Origin: Obelidium mucronatum
Taxonomy: Eukaryota > Chytridiomycota > Chytridiomycetes > Chytridiales > Chytriomycetaceae
NCBI GenBank assembly: GCA_025765595.1
Contig: JAIVFH010000019.1
Span: 1 to 64,000 of the forward strand
Direction of reading: 5' to 3'
Length of the DNA stretch: 64,000 nucleotides
The position numbers were made by a program, and so were the translations under genes. Under the pieces are notes generated by a model. The model had not been told where the DNA came from. It saw nothing but the letters and a program-made list of their open reading frames with translations, and made no database searches. Positions 1 through 12,194 of this stretch are shown in pieces. The stretch's first letter is position 1. Each line of letters opens with the position of its first letter.

Positions 1-1775
1 AACTGTTTGATGTCACGGTTGAAGGCGTCGACCTCTGGGGTCGTATTGTCTCGACTCAAGACCAACCGGTTGAATCGCAAGTTTGGTTGGTTTGAGCCAA
101 GAACCTTTTCAACTGCGTCTCGAAGACATACACGCAAGTTGTGCGAAATATATACACTGATCGCATTCATGATCAAATCTTCATGCTTCTGAGACAGTTG
201 CTGTAACACTGCTTCCTTCATTGCATCGGAAAGCTGTTCCTTCGTCACTTCAGACTTGTGCAATTCACGAAACATGCGCGCAAAGTTAATATCGTCCGGG
301 TTGTGTTGGTCGAAAAGTCTCCACACTCCATCAACTTCAGACCGCAGACGATCAAACTGAGCAAATGTAAAGTTGATTGTGTTGCGCTGGAAATAATTGA
401 GGACTTCCACGTCTTCCTGGATCTTCTTTTTGACAATTCGGGACATTTGAAGCGGACTTATCACACTCTTGATTTGAAACAGATCGACTAGAGTATCACC
501 CAATTTGTCACACAACAACGCCAGCCGACGGTCCTTGTCCAGAGATGGCAGGAAATAGTGGTTTTGAAGACGACCGTCACGAATCAAAGCTTCATCCAGA
601 TTCTCCTTGTAGTTGGTTGCGCCGACAACAATCAGATTGGAATATTCAGGCTGTCCAACAATCGCCAACAGGGTGTTGCAGTAATCAATTTTGTACGATT
701 CTCCGGATTTCTTTTTGTATAATTACGCGGTAAGAACGTTTTTTCGTCACATCGCTCATCATAGAAAATACCTTGTTACGATCAGCACCAATGGAATCGA
801 TTTCATCAATAAACATGAGATACAGTCTAGTGCGATCCTCCTTGCATTTACTTGCTTCTGCCACCATCGCGGCTTCTCCCTCTCCGACCTTTCCCTTCTG
901 GAACCGCGATGCGGCATAGTTGGTGTTTGTGAGTGTCAAACCCAGTTTCGTCAGGTACTTGTCAAACAAAAAAGTCTTTCCGTTTCCTGTGGGTCATTGG
1001 CATGATATTTAGAATGAGTGTTATTATTACCTGTATTATTTCATTACCTGGCGGGCCATACAGAAGGATACCCATAGGTCTGCTCTTGAATCCCTTGAAA
1101 GCCCATCTGAAAAATACATCATGCAGAATCTGTGCGACAATCGTTCGGTTGGGGTCTCTGTGAAAAGACTGTCGCTTTAGTGCGATAGAGTCACGTGACC
1201 AATTAGCGACTCAACTCGTCGTTCCACAGTCTGTCCCATGTTTCCTGCACGTTTCTCGCCAGCTCGAATCTGAAGGCCCCTTCATCGTACTTTTGGTGAT
1301 CGAATTTTACGCTGGGGACATCGGTAGGAGGTGTTTCGGGGTTGCTAACGGGAGCAGAAGCACTTCGAGGCGCAACAATTCTTTTGGGAACAATCATTGG
1401 TTGAGTTGTTTCGACAGTGCCAAGAACCTCAGGAATGAACACCAGAACTTCCTTCCGCGGGTCAAAAGGGTATGGCCCACCACCATCACCGTCTCTGTCA
1501 TTCAACCGCATCACAAACGCACGGGCGGATTCGACTGGATTTCTCACATTCGCAAGAGGCATTCTGAAGAGCGTCTTCGGGTTTACATTGTCTCGGTCGA
1601 AGTTCAGTTCTCGAACCAAGTCCTTGGCAACAGGGAGGATGCCTCTGTCCTTGGACCGATGACTAAGAGTACCGTCTTTGTCCAAATATACATCCTTCCA
1701 CGTTGAGAAGAGAGTGGTGTACGATGGCGCAACCACATAGTGGATCAAGGTGCGTACTGGCGTCTCAGTTGCCAT
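1..1775 (-). CDS. NSF/Cdc48-like AAA ATPase, left arm, partial at window edge
   Basis: The gene reads leftward from ATG at 1773-1775 and runs off position 1. The first exon encodes about 190 residues of an unrecognised N-terminal domain. A 58-nt intron (1215 to 1158, 5' GTTGAG, 3' TTTTCACAG) then joins it in frame to an AAA module. The module shows Walker A GPPGNGKT, which is split by a second intron, Walker B LMFIDEID, a sensor-like VVGATN and an arginine-bearing DEALIRDGRL. A third intron covers about 773-712. By family, NSF/Cdc48 proteins use ATP to disassemble protein complexes such as SNAREs. The N domain does not look like classical NSF, so the substrate is unknown. No frameshift is visible in this arm, unlike its inverted partner at 1910. 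Confidence is good for AAA and low for NSF proper. Confidence 0.8.
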
Positions 1776-1909
1776 GATTTATTTGGGTTTTCCCAAGAAT
1801 ATTGAATACTGTAAACTGAACAGAACAACAACGAATTTCTAAGTTAAGAAAAGGAACTTTGATTGTAATAATGCATTGCCTCAAGTTTTTGCACAAGTAT
1901 TTTTTGAAA
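1776..1909. promoter_or_regulatory. Divergent promoter between the two AAA gene arms
   Basis: These 134 bp separate the two head-to-head start codons (ATG on the minus strand at 1775, ATG on the plus strand at 1910). They must hold both promoters and 5' UTRs, and they form the unique centre of the inverted duplication. The sequence is AT-rich; I see no confident TATA element. Confidence 0.5.
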
Positions 1910-3918
1910 ATGAGCGGTCAACTTCAAAGGATCCGTATCTTTTACTCAACTGCTCCAGACTACCCAAGTATTCGGCCTGTCTGGAAAGACTGTATTTTGG
2001 ATGTGAATGGCAAGCTCAACCATCGCTCGGACGACAAAGGAGTCATGCCAGCGGCCAAAGCCCTTGCTAGGGACTTTGGCTTCAACCCGGACAATGTTTC
2101 CGCGAAAACGATGCACCGCATGCCAATGAGCAGTGCTAAGTTGACCAAGGAGGCAGCTGCCGCGACTGTTGTTTCGATGAGTGACCCCAACGGACGTCTT
2201 CCATTCGACCATAACAGTGAAGTCCTTGTATTCATTCCCTGAACTCCTTGGAAAGATCGGAGATTCCTCGAAACCAGCCGTGCCTGCCAACAGCCAAGTC
2301 GAGCAACTTTGCCGAGCAACTTGGTGGCAGCTACAACTCCCAACCAAGTCAATGCCCCCAGTGTCAAATTCGATCACCAAAAGTACGATGAAGGGGCGTT
2401 CAGAGAGGAACTGGCACACAATGTACAGGAAACATGGGACAGACTGTGGAACGACGAGTTGAGTCGTTAATTGGTCACGTGACTTCTCATCGCACTAAAG
2501 CGGCAGTCTTTTCACAGAGACCCAAACCGAACGATTGTTGCACAGATTCTGCACGATGTGTTTTTCAGATGGGCTTTCAAAGGATTCAAGAGCAGACCCA
2601 TGGGTATTCTGCTGTATGGCCCGCCAGGTAATGAAATAATATTCTGTTATCCCAACACTCATTCTAAATATCCTCGATGTCAATGACTGCAGGAAACGGA
2701 AAGACTTTTCTGTTTGACAAGTACCTGACGAAACTGGGTTTGACGCTCACAAATACAAACTATGCCGCATCGCGTTTCCAGAAGGGAAAGGTCGGAGAGG
2801 GAGAAGCCGCCATGGTGGCGGAAGCAAGTAAATGCAAGGAGGATCGCACGAGACTATATTTGATGTTTATTGATGAAATTGATTCCATTGGTGCTGATCG
2901 TAACAAGGTGGGAGGATTGATTATCAAAAATGAACGAAGCAGAAGGCTGATCATGTGCTGCCTTTAGAAATCCGGAGAATCCTACAAGATTGATTACTGT
3001 AACACGCTTTTGGCGATTGTCGGTCAGCCAGAATATTCCAATTTGATTGTTGTCGGCGCCACCAACTACAAGGAGAACTTGGATGAAGCTTTGATTCGTG
3101 ATGGTCGTCTTCAAAACCACTATTTCCTGCCATCTCTGGACAAGGACCGTCGGCTTGGCGTTGTTGTGTGATAAACTAGGTGACACTCTAGTCGATCTGT
3201 TTCAAATCAAGAGTGTGATAAGTCCGCTTCAAATGTCCCGGATCGTCAAAAGGAAGATCCAAGAAGACGTAGAAGTGCTCAATTATTTCCAGCGCAACAC
3301 AATCAACTTCACCTTTGCTCAATTTGATCGTCTGCGGTCTGAAGTGGATGGAGTAGTGGAGATTGTTTGACCAACACAATCCGGATGATGCCAATTTTGC
3401 GCGCATGTTTCGTGAATTACACAAGTCCTAGTATTACGACGGAGCAGATTCTGAAAAACATGTCTGAGGACTTGATTATGACGGCCATTAACGTGTATAT
3501 TTCGCATAACTTGCGGGTGTGCTTACGAGATGCGGTTGAAAAGGTTCTTGGATTCAAACCAGCCAAACTTGCGATTCAACCGTTTAGTGTTGAGTCGAGA
3601 CAATACGACCCCAGAAGTGGACAACTTCAACCTGGAAATTAAGCAGTTTTTTGAATTCCATGAAAGTTATCGCAGTGCTGTTGCCAGTCCAACAGGGCGA
3701 ATGATACTGAACCTGAAAAATTCAAGGTATATGAGACGTCTTTGATGACCCTGCTGTGCTGTGAATTAATGAAAGGAATACAGCTTGAACGTTGAACTGT
3801 CCAACAATAGTATCATTACCTCTGTTACAAGTCCCGTTCATAGGAGTTTTAATTTTCCCCAAACGTTTTTCCGGGCAAACAAGCTGGCACGCATGCTTGA
3901 GCCTGTTATTGCAGCGCG
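1910..3918 (+). pseudogene. Second AAA ATPase copy, frameshifted
   Basis: This is the right arm of the inverted duplication, starting at ATG 1910. The exon order matches the left arm: N-terminal domain, intron 2458-2517, Walker A exon, intron in the P-loop, Walker B exon. Compared with the left arm it has single-base insertions near 2239 (extra C), 3155 (extra T in CGGCTTGGCG), 3355 and 3911 (AAA before CTACGG). There are further shifts near 2325, 3430 and 3790, and an in-frame TAG near 3427. The end of a D2-like region (FFRANKLARMLEP, about 3870-3905) can be followed through the shifts. Real divergence between the arms makes this more than read error, but some indels could be consensus errors. 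Downstream, the same reading path continues into the gene at 3919-8314. Confidence 0.65.
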
Positions 3919-6900
3919 GAAACTACGGATACGTTCAAATCATTGACCGTGAGACGATTGATCTTGAAGATGAAGATCGAATTTTCAAGCTGCTGAAGGC
4001 AAAGTACGAAGAAGCGATGGCACTATCCAAAACAGATACCGCCTCTTTGCTTGTGATTAATTTGAGTGATATTGTTGGAATGATTACTAAGGTTGGGCGA
4101 AAGATATGTCTATCCGTCAGCTGATCTATTTTCAAACACAAACAGATCCAACAATCTGCACGAGTTTCAACTCGAACGGAAAACCGTCAACAAAAGTCCA
4201 AAGTGAAGGAAACCGCGGATACAAAAGCAAAGTCCAGAAAAGTGGAGAACGTGAAAAACAACTCAAATGAGCAAGTGATTATGAACTCATTTGAAGCCAG
4301 CTACAAGCAGTCTCTCAAAGACAATGAGGATACTCTGAACAGCTATGAAAATCAGCTGCAGTTCAACAATGATTTGGTCAAGAATTCAATGGAGAAGGAA
4401 TCAACGTCAGAACGCCAAGAAGACACTGAAGAGTTTACCTCTCGGACTGCTAGAAATCGTGCAACGCGAGTTAACGAGAACGAATCTTTTCTTTCAAAGC
4501 TGATGAAGCGCGCTAGAAAAGAAAATACCACCACTGTTGGAGAATCAAAAACTGAGTCTGTCAACATTGAACACATCAAATCAACTGAACAAGAAAGGAC
4601 TTATCGTCGAGAAGTCAGTGATATTGAATCTCAAAGCAAAACTGGTTGGATTATTTTGTTCGAATTTCTTCGGCGAAGTTTTAATCATTGACTCTTTTGA
4701 TAAAAGCCGAGATGTCCACGATTGATACGAAAAGCCATTCAACTGAGTTTAGACAGGACAGTTCTGAGACACGGTCAACCTCTGACCTTGAATTCACTTC
4801 ACGCAAAACGCACGAACGAAACACAACTTCAACAAATGAAAATTTGACTCAGCGAGACACATTTCGTCAAGAGCAGTCGAACGACAAGTCTCGCACAGAC
4901 CAATCAATCCACGAACAAATTACATCAGTTCAGAGTTTTCCATTCACTGTTCTACTGTTTTTTTTTTCTCAACGATCGTTTTTTGGTATGTGTTTTAGGA
5001 CGAAAATGAAGTTTCTTTTGGAACCCGCTCTTCTACTGCACACGAGGAGAAAAGAGAAAGAGTCACCGGAATTAACGCAAGTCCATGCTTTATTTTCAAA
5101 ATTTATTTTTGGGAGATTGAAATAACCATATCCACTTGCCAAAAAAAAAAAAAAAAAAAAAAAAACAGAAAAGCAAACTGACAACGGAATCCCTTTCAAC
5201 AACCGACAATATCAGAGACTTTGACAATTACACAAACACCAAAATCCGCTCCGAAACCGAACGCACAGAGCACAGCGAAATTGACGAACGGGCGAATGAA
5301 GTCAACAACTTGAAGGAAACTCAGAAACAAACCACTAATTCCGAGTCTAAAACCGAATCGACAAATGAAACCAAAAAGAAGGATGACTCAACCAATATCA
5401 GTTCATCCGAGAAATCAGGTGTCGGCTCCAAAAACACTGTTGATGATTCATTAGGTGTAGGTACTTCTTCGAGTCTCTCTATTGGCGCTACAGAGGAAAT
5501 AAGAGGCGGTGGCGGTGCTAGAATTTGGGGTGGTATCAAAACCGATACAGATTATTTGATTCCGCTTCCACAATTCGGTGGTGTTTCTGCATCCTCTAAT
5601 ATCGGAGGAGGTATCAGCGGGACAGTGACAAACGAGAACTCAATGAACTTGAATACGAACCACAAGACAAACGATTCGTCAACAATATCTTCTTCTTTGG
5701 ACACAGACTTGACAGTCGCCAAATCGAAAACAGAGTTGAATCAGGGCACGAAAAGCACTGATAAGACTAAAGCCACGGACGAGTCAGATACAACGTCAGA
5801 TTCAAACAAGGAGTCAAAAACCAAAACTGTTGCGTATAAAGCCTTTTTTTTGTGTTTGTTTCTCTCAAAACTTAACAAACAACTTCACAAAAAAAAACAC
5901 AAACACACAACGATAAATTAATCTAGATACAAGACACAAAATCCACCACAAACATCCATTCCACCGACGATCGATCCGAAACCGGAAAAACAACCGAACA
6001 TCTCACATCCAAACTCGAAGACGTGACAACACGAACCGAACAATTTGAACGAACCCAAAAAAGCGTTTCCGACACAAAACGAGAAGAAGAGTTCAATGAC
6101 ACACGCCATACTGTTCGTGAAAACGTGCGCGACATCAAATCCATCCAAGAGTCCATCAACACTCAGGAATCCACATCCCAAATCAATGAAACCGTGCGCG
6201 ATCGGATCGAGTCGCGGGTTAAGGAGACGGGGGAACTCGAGGAGTTTGGAACTCGCCAGGAAAAGAAATATGAGACTTCTGATCGGATTACAAAAAGTGA
6301 AAGGGAGAGTACCTCGCATGAAGAAAGGTATGGAGAGACAATGACGGCGAGTGTGGAGCAGCGCATCACAAAGACTTTTGCGGAGACGGATAAGGAAACT
6401 GAAACGCACAAGAAAACCGTTGGGTTCAGAACTGAAAGTAAGGTTGAATATGGTAGAATGCGGAAAGTCTAAGCACTCCTCAACAAACAACAAACAAACA
6501 CACAGAGGAATTTCGAGAACAAGAATTACACAGTACCGAATCCGCACAAGAACAAGAACGTGGCAAGCAAAGATCCGTCGAAACAATTGAAAACGCTGTC
6601 CGCGAAAAGGAAAACGTGATTCGCCAATTGATTACAAAGGATACCGAGAAAATGAAGGAAACCTCAATGTCGGAGGAATACCGCAAGAGACTGAATGACG
6701 TCATTACATCGCGAAATGAGCTCCTGAATCAATTGAGGAAGGAAAAAGATGAGATTCAGAGGTCCAACAAGGAAAATACTACGAAGAATACGGAGGGGTC
6801 TGCTACCACTGTGGGCACGACTGCGGAACGTAACAAGACGGACAAAGAACGTGACGAGAATGCGAGGTAGACCCAAGAAATTCCTTTTTTCCCTTCCTTA

Positions 6901-8314
6901 AAACACAAACACACACAGTGCTGTCGTCACTCAAACTTCTACTGAAGTTGAAATCTCCCAAGAAATGCTTCGGTTAAAGATTATCGACGTGATTGGTCGT
7001 TTCGCAGGAATCGCCAGCGAGTACTTGAACAACTTTGACTTGAAGCGAGGCCCTGATGTTGTATTTGCAATTGACAACCCGCTTTTGGGCACCGTAGTAG
7101 AAAAGACAATTCAATGGGGATTTCTTGAAAGTATGTGTTTTGTTCTTTATTGACTCTCTGGTGACTGATTGTTTACTTTCCAGCGCCATGCCCCGAAGAC
7201 TCCCTCAGTGTTCCCCAGATCCTGTTTTCTGACCTCTACGAAGAAGATTTCTGGTCTGAAGTGATTGAAATGGGGCTCTTGGAACACTTGCGGATCATTC
7301 TCACACCTATTGAGGCAAACTCGCAAATCGAAATCAGTTGTCCCAACTTTATCTACAAGGTATGCAATTATTTTTTGTGCTATTGTGGTGGATACAATTA
7401 TTCACGATTTTCGCACCAGACGAATAGAAAAAACAACACATCCATGGCTTCCCAACTCGCGACCCTCGAGCTCCAAGGACCTCTCGACTCCAAAAACAGA
7501 CCATCCCTTTCGTTCACTGACAGCATGTTTCGAATGTTTGCAGACAGGGGTAAGATACAAGCTATATAGGATTCCATCAGTCTTGTTTTTTAAATCGGTT
7601 TTTAATCATTGTATAGACAAATTCTGTCACATTACAACGCTCAATCTCTCAGGTCTCGAACTGAGGTTCTCAAACGAACGAGACAACATCAACATGTCTT
7701 GTAGTACACTCAAAAGCATCAACCTGACGCTCTGTCACGTTGGTAGTGGCTCCGCATGCCCTACCGGCGAAAATACTCCCGTTTCACTGTCTCTGATTTT
7801 GCAGTATTTTGCAGGGAATTTGGCTGTTGAAGCAGCGTTCCCACAGCTGCTTGAATTCTCATTCCGTAATCCGTGCAGTGACTCTGCAGGTGGTGTAGCT
7901 GTATGGGAGGTGGAAGATTACTGTTTGGAGTTGTTTGAAAGATTGAATTTCTTGGATATTACAAAGACGCGAGTTGTTGCGGATGCGGTTGAGAAACTCT
8001 TTGGTTATGGCGCCGACAGTACCAGCGGTAACGCGGCTATTAGTATTGGCAAAAAGAGGATTGGATTTGGGGAGACTTTAAGTACTCTTGTCTTGGATGG
8101 GTGTACTGTTGATGGAGAGTTAAGGATTCCAAGTGAAGAAGAGACAAGTGGTGGTTCTGGTAGTAGTGGTAGCAAGATGAAGGTACTGGATTCCGTAAAG
8201 AATGGACTCAAGTTGAACTGCTTCAACCTGAAACCTGTTGAAAGTGCCAGGATTGTATCCTTCTGGGCCAATGAAGCCAGTAAACGAACTGGAAAAACTG
8301 TTCAGATATTATAG
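3919..8314 (+). CDS. Long Glu/Lys/Ser/Thr-rich protein with AAA D2-like start and folded C-terminus
   Basis: I assign eleven exons: 3919-4091, 4146-4644, 4707 to about 4927, about 5000-5075, 5163-5828, 5927-6466, 6508-6866, 6919-7130, 7184-7359, 7420-7549 and 7617-8314. The first exon resembles the NSF second ATPase domain (NYGYVQIIDRET, then LLVINLSDIVGMI). About 800 residues follow that are rich in E, K, S, T, N and Q, probably disordered or coiled coil, with a glycine-rich patch near 5500-5640. The last four exons look folded and leucine-rich (HITTLNLSGLELRF). Nearly all exons are open without frameshift, in contrast to the AAA part just upstream. It may be the 3' part of that gene or a separate gene, and the true start is unclear. 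Several introns begin GTTG. Function unknown. Confidence 0.6.
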
Positions 8315-8419
8315 ATTAAAAAAATAGTTTTTGTATGTTGACTTTAATATCAGTTATCGATTTATGTATTTTCGACTGCTTCCATCATACACACCCCCAC
8401 AATCATTCATCCAGTTCAA

Positions 8420-9146
8420 TCAAATAGGTAGAGAATCAGCAGCGGCAGCAATTGGTGGTGTTTGTGAGGCAGTTGACGATGATGACACTGATTGCGAGGA
8501 GGAAATTGATTGAGGTTGTTTCCAAGCTTCGGGAAAAGAAAGATCGCGTTTTGGTTTCTTGATATGTCTCAAATCAACTGGAGTTGCAGCGAGAGCCTCG
8601 GGTGAATTCGCCGCTTCCTTCAAAAGCGAGTGTACGGTCTTCAGCAATTCCAGCTTATTTGCTGTTGGCGAAGCACTTGCCGACGCCGGAGTAAAGACCC
8701 ACGCGCGCTGCTCCGGTTTGAAGAACGGCGCGGCCAGCACTTTAAACTTGTGCAGCGCCGGCTTGTCCGCCGCCAGCGCGGCCTCAACCGCGGCTTGCGC
8801 CAGGTGCAGGCGCGCGGCGGCGACGGCGCCGTTGCGTGCGAAGGCCGGCGCCAGGTCGTACGCGAAGGCGCGGTCCTCCTGCAGCAGCAGCAGCGCGGGC
8901 GCCTCGGCCGCTTCTGATTGGGCGCCGATCCGTGCGGCGGTCGCCGGCGCGGGCGCCGCCATGTCGGCCAGCAGCCGCTTCGTCCACGCCGCCGTCTCGG
9001 CCAAGTCGACCTCGAAGCGGCTCAGTCCGTCCACCCGCAGGTCGCCCGTCAGTCCACGGACGCCGTCGTCGAGCGTGCGTCGCCCGGACTCGCCCGGGAG
9101 CGTACGTCGGGCGGCGGCGCGCAAGGGCGGTGAGCGAAGGCCGCAT
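8420..9146 (-). CDS. GC-rich alanine-rich protein, unknown
   Basis: An open frame of about 234 codons reads leftward to a stop at 8420. Its codon pattern, with G or C at third positions in the 5' two thirds, marks the minus strand as the coding strand. The only nearby ATG (9144-9146) is out of frame with it by one step, so either a base is wrong in the GC-rich CACCGCCC stretch or an upstream exon is missing. The protein is Ala/Leu-rich and probably helical, with a Ser/Pro-rich tail (SISSSQSVSSSS). The last 70 codons drop to ordinary base composition. I recognise no family. Confidence 0.55.
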
Positions 9147-9313
9147 TTGTTGGGAAGGCGATAGAAAAAATAAAAATAAATAGAAAAAAGGAAAAAAGAA
9201 AGAAAAGTAGAAAAGAGAAAGAATGCTTGGTCTTTCGTTCAGATCAGCCTCAAAGTAGAATCCCTCATTTCTCGGTGTCTCACTATCACTCTTAATCGCT
9301 CTCTCCCGCACAG

Positions 9314-10393
9314 CAATCCTCAATTGACTCCCAAATCACAAGAGTCGCCGCTGCCAAAGGTGCCGCCAAAGCCAGGGAAGCGTTCGCCAAAACCACTGCC
9401 AACTCCACCCGCTGCCGCTACTCCTACTTCTTCCACCGACTCAATGGTCGAGCCACAAGAAGGATCATCAGATTCATCACTGCCTTCAATCTGAAACGGC
9501 AACAACCTCCAATAGCAAAACCAACAACAGCAGCAATTCGGATTCAAACAGATCCATTCTCTTCATCTCAGACGGCGATCGATCAGACTCTACTACTCTG
9601 GTCCTACAGCTAATTGAGAGTGTCCGCCACTTGCTCACCACTTCACCAGCTGCTGCATCACTGTCTTGGAACTTGATTCACTCTCAATGGCATTCGGAAC
9701 TGGATTTCAATGACCCTCTATTGTTTCAAGTGGATCGAGTTGTCTATGTTGCCAAAACGGAAATGAGAATCAGGGAAAAACTTGTCGGAAAAGTCGCTGA
9801 GGAATACAAGAGTTGAGTTACAGCTGCATTAGCAGTAGTTGTATGGTTTTCTATTCTTTTCTCTCTATTCGAGTATTTCTTGGTGGTTGGTTGGTTGATG
9901 GGTGTTATTGGCTGCCGTATAACCCCAGAATGGAATTTTTTGGGCTTGGGTTTTCCAAGAAACCCAGATAATAACCTCCGCCGCCCGCTTTCCGCCGTAG
10001 GCGGATTTGCTGATTTTTCCATTCGCCGAAGGCACATTCTATCTCGTAGGCGGTGTAATTCTTCCGTCAAAAAGGAACGTCTACTGCTGTAAGCGGTGTC
10101 ATCTTGTTTTGCTCTACAACCATTGCCGTAAGCGGGGCATCTTCTTCTTTCCGGAAACCATTACAAAAACCAAAGCGAAATTGTCATTTAACTAACAATA
10201 CATTATTGCAGGAATATGCGGGGACAAGTTCTTGTTAGTGTTCTACGAAACAATGTCAAGTACAGCGATTGATCCAAACCCGTATTGGGAAGGCGGTGTA
10301 ATGCTGCGGGCAACTTACCAGAGCTCTCTTGTATCTTCATCTGCATTCAATGATTCGCAGTTGAAGGAAATTGTAGACATTTTGTCCAAGTAA
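9314..10393 (+). CDS. Unknown protein, paralogue of the gene at 37.3-38.5 kb
   Basis: The exon after the acceptor CCCGCACAG (ending 9313) encodes a proline-rich stretch with ESPLPKVPPKPGKR, a likely SH3-ligand-type segment. After a probable one-base shift near 9490 it continues as a conserved domain beginning ILFISDGDRSDS and containing DFNDPLLFQVDRVVYVAK. A 400-nt intron (9812-10211, 5' GTTGAG) follows. The last exon encodes RICGDKLLLVFYET and ends at TAA 10391-10393. The gene at 37333-38483 on the other strand has the same two-exon conserved domain with the intron in the same place. The 5' exon is not certain. Function unknown. Confidence 0.6.
9972..10140. repeat. Intronic hairpin repeats (CCGCC-GTA-GGCGG type)
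   Basis: Inside the 400-nt intron are short inverted motifs such as CCGCCGTAGGCGG near 9990 and degenerate relatives (GCCGAAGGC, GCCGTAAGC). They are members of the family seen again at 15.6, 17.6 and 55.6 kb. Confidence 0.6.
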
Positions 10394-10530
10394 TAGGTGG
10401 CCGATTTAATAGATGATTCCTGTTCAGATCCTTTTTTGTTTTAGTTTTCTCTTGATAAAAGTTCTATTCTGTACGTGTTTTCTATTTCGGCTCCTGTTTG
10501 AACTCTTTTCCTTCATATTTTTCTCAAGAC

Positions 10531-12042
10531 ATGTCAGGACAACCAGATCTCAACTCGCCTTTCCTAACGTCGCAGGATAAGGATGCAAGCCAGAGTGCAT
10601 TGGAACAGCAGAGCAGTGGCAAGAAGAAGTGGCATCAGATTCTCTGGGTTCGAATTGCCGCTGTAGTTGTTGTGTTGGCTTTACTGCTTGGCCTTGGTCT
10701 TGGACTGGGTCTGAAGGCATCCAATAATAGCGGCAGTAGCAGCAACAGTCTCAGCAATTCCGGTTCTTTACCCACGGCAACTGCCTTCGGCGACTGCCTC
10801 GAGCGATCTGCCTCCTCCTATAACAACCGCACTCCCCGAACTCAAAGTATCTGGACCAAACGTAGTGTTTCCCAATGGAACCATCTGGACTGGTCGTGGT
10901 GTCAATCTTGGAGCTTGGTTCATGTGAGGAAACATCTTTTTGTTTTTGAAGACGTCAAATGCCTAAAAAGATGAACACATTGAAGCATGAATGCGATTTT
11001 TGGCGGGTTCCAAAACACGGCAGAGTTTGATTTTTTCAAAGTTGTTCAGGCACGGTGGGACGAGGCGACTGCATACAACTTGATGAACATTTATATTGAC
11101 AATGCAATGACGGACAAGGACTTTGTGTTCATCAAGGAGCTCGGATTCAATTTCGTCAGACTTCCAATTCACTTTCGCAATTTCCAATGGACGAATGGAA
11201 CTTGGATCCGGAAACCGGATGGGGAGATTGATTTCTCAAGGTTTGGATTCCCCTTCAAGTTGTATCAACACAATTTTTTAATTAAACCCCCCAAAAGACT
11301 CGACAAGGCAATTTCAATGATTACATCTCGCGGTCTCTACGTATCCATCGATTTCCACAACTGGTTCGGCCAAGACGTTCTCTACGAACGAATTTCCAAA
11401 GCTGAACCCTGGCTCCCCGCCGACCTCGCCGCCCAATGCGAAAACGACCGCGCCATGGCCATCGAATTCCTCACCAAACTCACTCTCCACATCAAAGGCC
11501 GACCAGGCCTTTTCGGCCTCGACATGATCAACGAACCCGTCCCTTCCTACGACGACACCCTCACAAAAGTCTTGCACAAGGCGATCCGCGCGGCAGACCC
11601 CGATCGAATGCTGATCCACTATTTCGCAACCGAGAGACCCGACCCGATCGTAAACAACTGGACAAACGTGGTTTATTCCTTCCACGTGTACAACTACCCG
11701 GCAACGATTGACGGGTTCAAGGACGCATTGGCGAATAAAACTGCCGAGCGGTGGAATGCGCCTTATTACTTGAGTGAAATCCAGTTTGCAGAGTACACGG
11801 ATTTCCCGAAAGCGCTAGTGGCCATGCAGAATGCGAATCCTGTGATTCCGATATGGGCGCTTTGGACGTATAAAGCTGTGCATTATAATAATTGGGCGTT
11901 GGTTAATTACGATGATTCTTTTAAAGTTGATTTGCAGGTGGACAGTTTGGAGAAGATTATATCTACATGGAAGAGGCTGCCGGAGCTGGATTTGAGGAAT
12001 TCCATGTCACCGTGGGGGAAAACTTTTGTTGGTGGAGTTTGA
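10531..12042 (+). CDS. Membrane-anchored GH5 glucanase-like enzyme
   Basis: ATG 10531 opens a short cytosolic tail, a single hydrophobic segment (IAAVVVVLALLLGLGLGLGL) and a Ser/Asn linker: a type II anchor. The catalytic part follows with RGVNLGAWFM (frame +1 relative to the anchor), an intron from about 10930 to 10974, and exons to TGA at 12042. A second intron covers about 11240-11298. GH5 signatures are present: the acid/base Glu in DMINEP and the nucleophile Glu in YLSEIQF. The family cleaves beta-glucans; fungal members close to this remodel beta-1,3-glucan in the wall. Two frame breaks are needed, one between anchor and enzyme near 10730-10790 and one just after the first intron near 10990. 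They look like small indels, so the gene is either misassembled or recently broken. Confidence 0.75.
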
Positions 12043-12194
12043 GAATTAATAACTTTGAAAGGCTTTGTTTTTTTTGTGCTCAATTTGTTTTTTTAATCAC
12101 GGCAAAAGGAAGGGGGGTGCTTGAAGGTGTAAATGAGAGAATTTGCACATTTCATCACACGATTTTTTCTTCGTTTTCCAACAGACAAGTGGAG

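Larger units (their letters stand above)
1..3640. repeat. Large inverted duplication around an AAA ATPase gene
   Basis: The segment 1-1775 (minus) and the segment 1910 to about 3640 (plus) encode the same protein in opposite directions, with matching introns at the same places. For example, the run GKVGEGEAAMVAEA is encoded in both arms. Identity is highest over the AAA core and drops in the N-terminal 190 codons, where the arms differ at many residues. The left arm continues beyond the window, so the true length of the repeat is unknown. Confidence 0.8.

Noticed and set aside
1859..1909. Upstream extension of the right-arm AAA gene start
   Set aside because: The extra codons begin at a non-ATG triplet and do not match the left arm; ATG 1910 aligns with the domain start.
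8640..9140. Bacterial contamination or transfer as the source of the GC-rich patches
   Set aside because: The patches grade into normal coding sequence of the same genes and are joined by spliced introns, so they are resident.
8559..9183. Plus-strand open frames opposite the GC-rich gene
   Set aside because: High GC leaves all frames open. Third-position GC bias and amino-acid make-up favour the minus strand; the plus frames are Arg/Pro-rich shadows.
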